Source: Candidatus Zambryskiibacteriota bacterium
GTDB lineage: Bacteria > Patescibacteriota > Minisyncoccia > Phycocordibacterales > Zambryskibacteraceae
Assembly (NCBI GenBank): GCA_024654145.1
Contig: JANLIM010000033.1
Coordinates: 1 to 14,787 of the forward strand
Reading direction: 5' to 3'
Length of the DNA stretch: 14,787 nt
Shown: positions 12,741 to 14,787 of the stretch, one piece after another
Numbering within the stretch: the stretch's first letter is position 1
Layout of the letters: the number at the start of each line of letters is the position of its first letter
Program-made: the position numbers and the translations under genes
The notes under the pieces: generated by a model
What the model saw: only the letters and a program-made list of their open reading frames with translations
What the model was told of the DNA's origin: nothing
Database searches by the model: none

Positions 12741-12780
12741 ACCTACATAATAAAAATGCTATAGCATAATTATAATGTAT
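12741..12780. repeat. Repeat B, copy 2, in the gene B-obgE divergent promoter region
   Basis: Positions 12741-12767 are identical to repeat B copy 1. The right arm (12762-12780) still resembles its palindromic partner but has changed at several places, and now contains TATAAT. It therefore fills the space between the two divergent -10 candidates, an ideal operator position. Palindromic symmetry suits a dimeric regulator such as a PaaX-type protein. Confidence 0.7.
12771..12776 (+). promoter_or_regulatory. Candidate -10 element of obgE
   Basis: TATAAT sits about 30 nt before the family-type obgE start. Transcription would begin near 12783, which rules out the in-frame ATG at 12779. The -35 region falls within repeat B copy 2 and shows no good TTGACA match. 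Confidence 0.45.
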
Positions 12781-12805
12781 GGGAAGGTGTGGTAAAGTGA
12801 TGGGT

Positions 12806-13768
12806 ATGTTTATCGATGAACTCACACTACATTTCAAAGCTGGGCGCGGTGGCGACGGTGTTGTCCGTTGGCGCCATGAGAAGGGTATAGACTCCGGAGG
12901 CCCTTCGGGCGGTAATGGCGGCAAGGGCGGTGATGTTTATGCAGTTGCGGTGAGAGACCTCGGTGTTCTTTCGAGCTATCGCAATATTAAGGTCTTCGAA
13001 GCGGGTAAGGGCGAGGATGGTTACAAAAATACCAAGCAAGGGAGAGAGGGTGATGATATAGAAATAAAGTTTCCTATAGGAGCGCGCCTGACAAATCTCG
13101 AGACAGGTCATGTTATAGAACTTTTGAAGGATGGAGAGAAAGTCCTTTTGCTTAAAGGCGGCAGGGGAGGTTTGGGTAATGAACACTTCAAAGGCTCGAC
13201 CAATGTGAGCCCAAAGCAATCCACTGAGGGCGAGGATGGGGAAGAAACTGATTTCCACGTTGAGCTTCTCCTTTTGGTAGATTTAGGATTAATAGGTTTA
13301 CCCAATGCAGGCAAGTCGAGCCTTTTAAATACTCTTACAAGCGCAAAGTCTAAAGTAGGGGACTTCCCATTCACCACTCTTAGTCCAAGTCTTGGCGACT
13401 ACTACGGGCTCATTCTTGCAGACATCCCTGGACTTATAGAGGGAGCGGCGGAGGGTAAAGGGCTCGGGCACAAATTCCTGCGCCATATTGAACGCACAAA
13501 AGCTCTCATTCATTGTGTCTCTTCAGAAAACGAAGACCCAATAGATGCATATAAAGTGGTGAGGAAGGAACTAAAACTTTATAATCCTGAGATAGTAGAC
13601 AAACCAGAGGTCGTCCTTCTTACCAAAATAGATACAATCTCCGAAGAAGAGAAGAAAGAGAAACTCAAGCTTCTAGAGAGCGTAGCTGAGAAAGTTTCCC
13701 CCATTTCTATACTAGATGACGCTCTCATTAAGTCATTTGGGGAGCACTTAACCCAGAACTTTAAGTAG
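12806..13768 (+). CDS. obgE: Obg/CgtA-family GTPase
   Basis: Obg is an essential GTPase that binds the 50S ribosomal subunit and links ribosome maturation to stress and growth. The protein is 320 residues from this start. The Gly-rich N-terminal Obg domain (about 1-158) shows FKAGRGGDGVVRWRHEKG, GGNGGKGGDVY and KGGRGGLGNEHF. The G domain has GLPNAGKSS (P-loop), FPFTTLSP (switch I), DIPGLIEGAAEGKGLG (G3/switch II) and TKID (G4). The C-terminal OCT domain of many Obg proteins is missing, so this is the short form. MFIDE at 12806 matches the family start. MGM at 12800 is 10 nt after a GGAAGG-type site and is a close alternative, while 12779 is unlikely. The promoter overlaps repeat B copy 2, so gene B may influence its expression. 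Confidence 0.95.
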   Translation: MFIDELTLHFKAGRGGDGVVRWRHEKGIDSGGPSGGNGGKGGDVYAVAVRDLGVLSSYRNIKVFEAGKGEDGYKNTKQGREGDDIEIKFPIGARLTNLETGHVIELLKDGEKVLLLKGGRGGLGNEHFKGSTNVSPKQSTEGEDGEETDFHVELLLLVDLGLIGLPNAGKSSLLNTLTSAKSKVGDFPFTTLSPSLGDYYGLILADIPGLIEGAAEGKGLGHKFLRHIERTKALIHCVSSENEDPIDAYKVVRKELKLYNPEIVDKPEVVLLTKIDTISEEEKKEKLKLLESVAEKVSPISILDDALIKSFGEHLTQNFK

Positions 13769-13790
13769 TAGAAAATAGCGCCACAAATGG

Positions 13791-13800
13791 TATGCTATAG
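13791..13800 (+). promoter_or_regulatory. Candidate -10 element of gatB
   Basis: TATGCTATAG matches the TATGCTA block before secA. With TATGCT (13791-13796) as hexamer, transcription would begin at or next to the gatB ATG (13804), suggesting a leaderless mRNA. No Shine-Dalgarno site is visible. The gene may also be read from obgE transcription, since no terminator lies in the 35-nt gap. Confidence 0.4.
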
Positions 13801-13803
13801 GAA

Positions 13804-14787
13804 ATGAGTAGCTATAAGCTCACTGTCGGCCTCGAAATCCACGCCGAGCTCTCGACGCGGACCAAGATGTTCTGCGATTCCAAAAATGACCCAGATGAGA
13901 CGCGTCCAAACGTCAATATTTGCCCTATTTGTATGGGTTATCCAGGCACGCTTCCTGTTATCAACAAAGAGGCTATACGCTCTGTCTTGAGGCTTGGGCA
14001 CGCTGTAGGGGGCACAATTGCAAACTACACAGAGTTCGACCGTAAGAACTACTTCTACCCAGATATACCCAAAGGTTATCAGATTAGTCAGTACAAACAT
14101 CCATTAGTTTCAGGAGGGTCTTTAAACGGCGTTGCTATTACCCGCATACACCTGGAAGAGGATACAGCTAGATCTACTCACGATAAAGGAGATGAAAGTT
14201 TGGTTGACTTTAACCGAGCCGGGGTCCCCCTTATGGAGATGGTTACCGAACCAGTGATGCATAGCGCCGCTGAGGCAGCCGCTTTCGCCAAAGAGCTTCA
14301 GCTTTTACTTCAGTATCTTGGCGTGTCTGAAGCTAACATGGAGAAAGGTGAGATGAGAGTCGAAGCCAACATTTCAGTTGCTAGGCAAGACCTAGCAACT
14401 TTGGGTATGAAGGTAGAGGTTAAGAACATTAATTCATTTAAAGCGGCAAGTAAGGCAATTGAATTTGAATATAAAAGGCAGGTAGCACTACTCGAGAGGG
14501 AAGAGGTTATCGTACAGGAGACAAGAGGTTGGGATGAGAACAAGGGGGAGACATTCTCCCAGAGAGTGAAGGAAGAGTCACACGACTACCGTTATTTCCC
14601 AGACCCAGATTTGCCCAAACTATTTTTAAGTCAGATTCCAGAGTTTGATAGTAATGTCCTTAAAGCAAGTTTGCCTGAACTTCCATGGGAGAAGCGACAG
14701 CGACTGGTAAAGGACTTTGGTATCAAGGAAGCTGATGCAGAAATCTATGTCCGTGACGAGAAATGGAGAGCCTTCTTTGAGGAGGTT
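13804..14787 (+). CDS. gatB: Asp-tRNA(Asn)/Glu-tRNA(Gln) amidotransferase subunit B (partial, 3' end beyond window)
   Basis: GatB is the kinase/tRNA-binding subunit of GatCAB, which converts mischarged Glu-tRNA(Gln) or Asp-tRNA(Asn) to the amide form. The frame is open for 328 codons from ATG 13804 to the window end. It shows YKLTVGLEIHAELSTRTKMF at the start, NICPICMGYPGTLPVINKEA, NYFYPDIPKGYQISQ, HLEEDTARSTH, VDFNRAGVPLMEMVTEP, then KVEVKNINSFKA and SHDYRYFPDPDLP. Together these make the full GatB catalytic core. The full protein is usually about 470-490 residues, so roughly a third, with the tail and YqeY-like domain, is missing. In the metal-site region only CPIC of the two Cys pairs in some GatB proteins is seen, as C38/C41. 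It follows obgE by 35 nt. Its presence suggests the host makes Gln-tRNA and/or Asn-tRNA indirectly. Confidence 0.97.
   Translation, partial: MSSYKLTVGLEIHAELSTRTKMFCDSKNDPDETRPNVNICPICMGYPGTLPVINKEAIRSVLRLGHAVGGTIANYTEFDRKNYFYPDIPKGYQISQYKHPLVSGGSLNGVAITRIHLEEDTARSTHDKGDESLVDFNRAGVPLMEMVTEPVMHSAAEAAAFAKELQLLLQYLGVSEANMEKGEMRVEANISVARQDLATLGMKVEVKNINSFKAASKAIEFEYKRQVALLEREEVIVQETRGWDENKGETFSQRVKEESHDYRYFPDPDLPKLFLSQIPEFDSNVLKASLPELPWEKRQRLVKDFGIKEADAEIYVRDEKWRAFFEEV

Noticed and set aside
8955..12780. CRISPR-Cas locus suggested by two Cas2-like proteins and repeats
   Set aside because: Each repeat family has only two copies about 600 bp apart with a gene between them; there are no short regular spacers, no cas1 and no effector. 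The PaaX-like layout points to regulators.
12779..12805. Extended obgE start (MGRCGKVMG)
   Set aside because: The extra residues are unlike the family and the ATG lies before the predicted transcription start; MFIDE at 12806 fits Obg proteins.

Overview
The window reads as a contiguous piece of a small, gene-dense bacterial chromosome using the standard bacterial code (TGA is a stop in several genes). The combination of features suggests a Candidate Phyla Radiation / Patescibacteria (Parcubacteria-like) genome: two PaaX/Cas2-like regulators, a SecA with an extra NBD1 segment and a stretched zinc tail, a lone VKOR-type thioredoxin domain paired with DsbB, a short Obg, and few clear Shine-Dalgarno sites. 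This taxonomic call is an inference from gene style.

Region 1 (1-5936) is a surface-polysaccharide locus. It holds the probable tail of an upstream gene, two GT4-type glycosyltransferases, a convergent Wzx-type flippase, a small GIY-YIG nuclease, and a large O-antigen ligase/polymerase-like membrane protein with C-terminal TPR repeats. The glycosyltransferases and most of the flippase are very AT-rich. The composition changes abruptly inside the 5' end of the flippase gene (near 3400-3420), which marks a plausible recombination edge.

Region 2 (5937-8899) starts with an AT-rich intergenic stretch containing a long imperfect inverted repeat, a consensus-type DnaA box, a promoter and two hairpins. 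These precede an unlisted 30-residue Lys/Ala/Arg-rich protein (6190-6282), which has a strong intrinsic terminator. Full-length secA follows, and after its stop comes a C-rich, G-poor tract that could serve Rho.

Region 3 (8955-12137) holds PaaX/Cas2-like gene A and a tight gene run: DedA/VTT membrane protein, membrane-anchored thioredoxin-like protein, DsbB-like oxidoreductase and MYG1-family hydrolase. The thioredoxin/DsbB pair is an envelope disulfide-forming module that would act on proteins exported by SecA.

Region 4 (12098-14787) holds PaaX/Cas2-like gene B on the minus strand, then obgE and the 5' part of gatB, which runs off the window.

The main unexpected pattern is that both PaaX/Cas2-like genes are closely bracketed by their own pair of repeats. 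Gene A lies between two 35-nt copies (28 of 35 positions identical, same spacing). Gene B lies between two copies of a 27-nt identical segment, one of which is half of a perfect 38-bp palindrome. The two repeat families are unrelated in sequence. The repeats could be operators read by these regulators, or the ends of small gene cassettes; the sequence alone does not decide between them.
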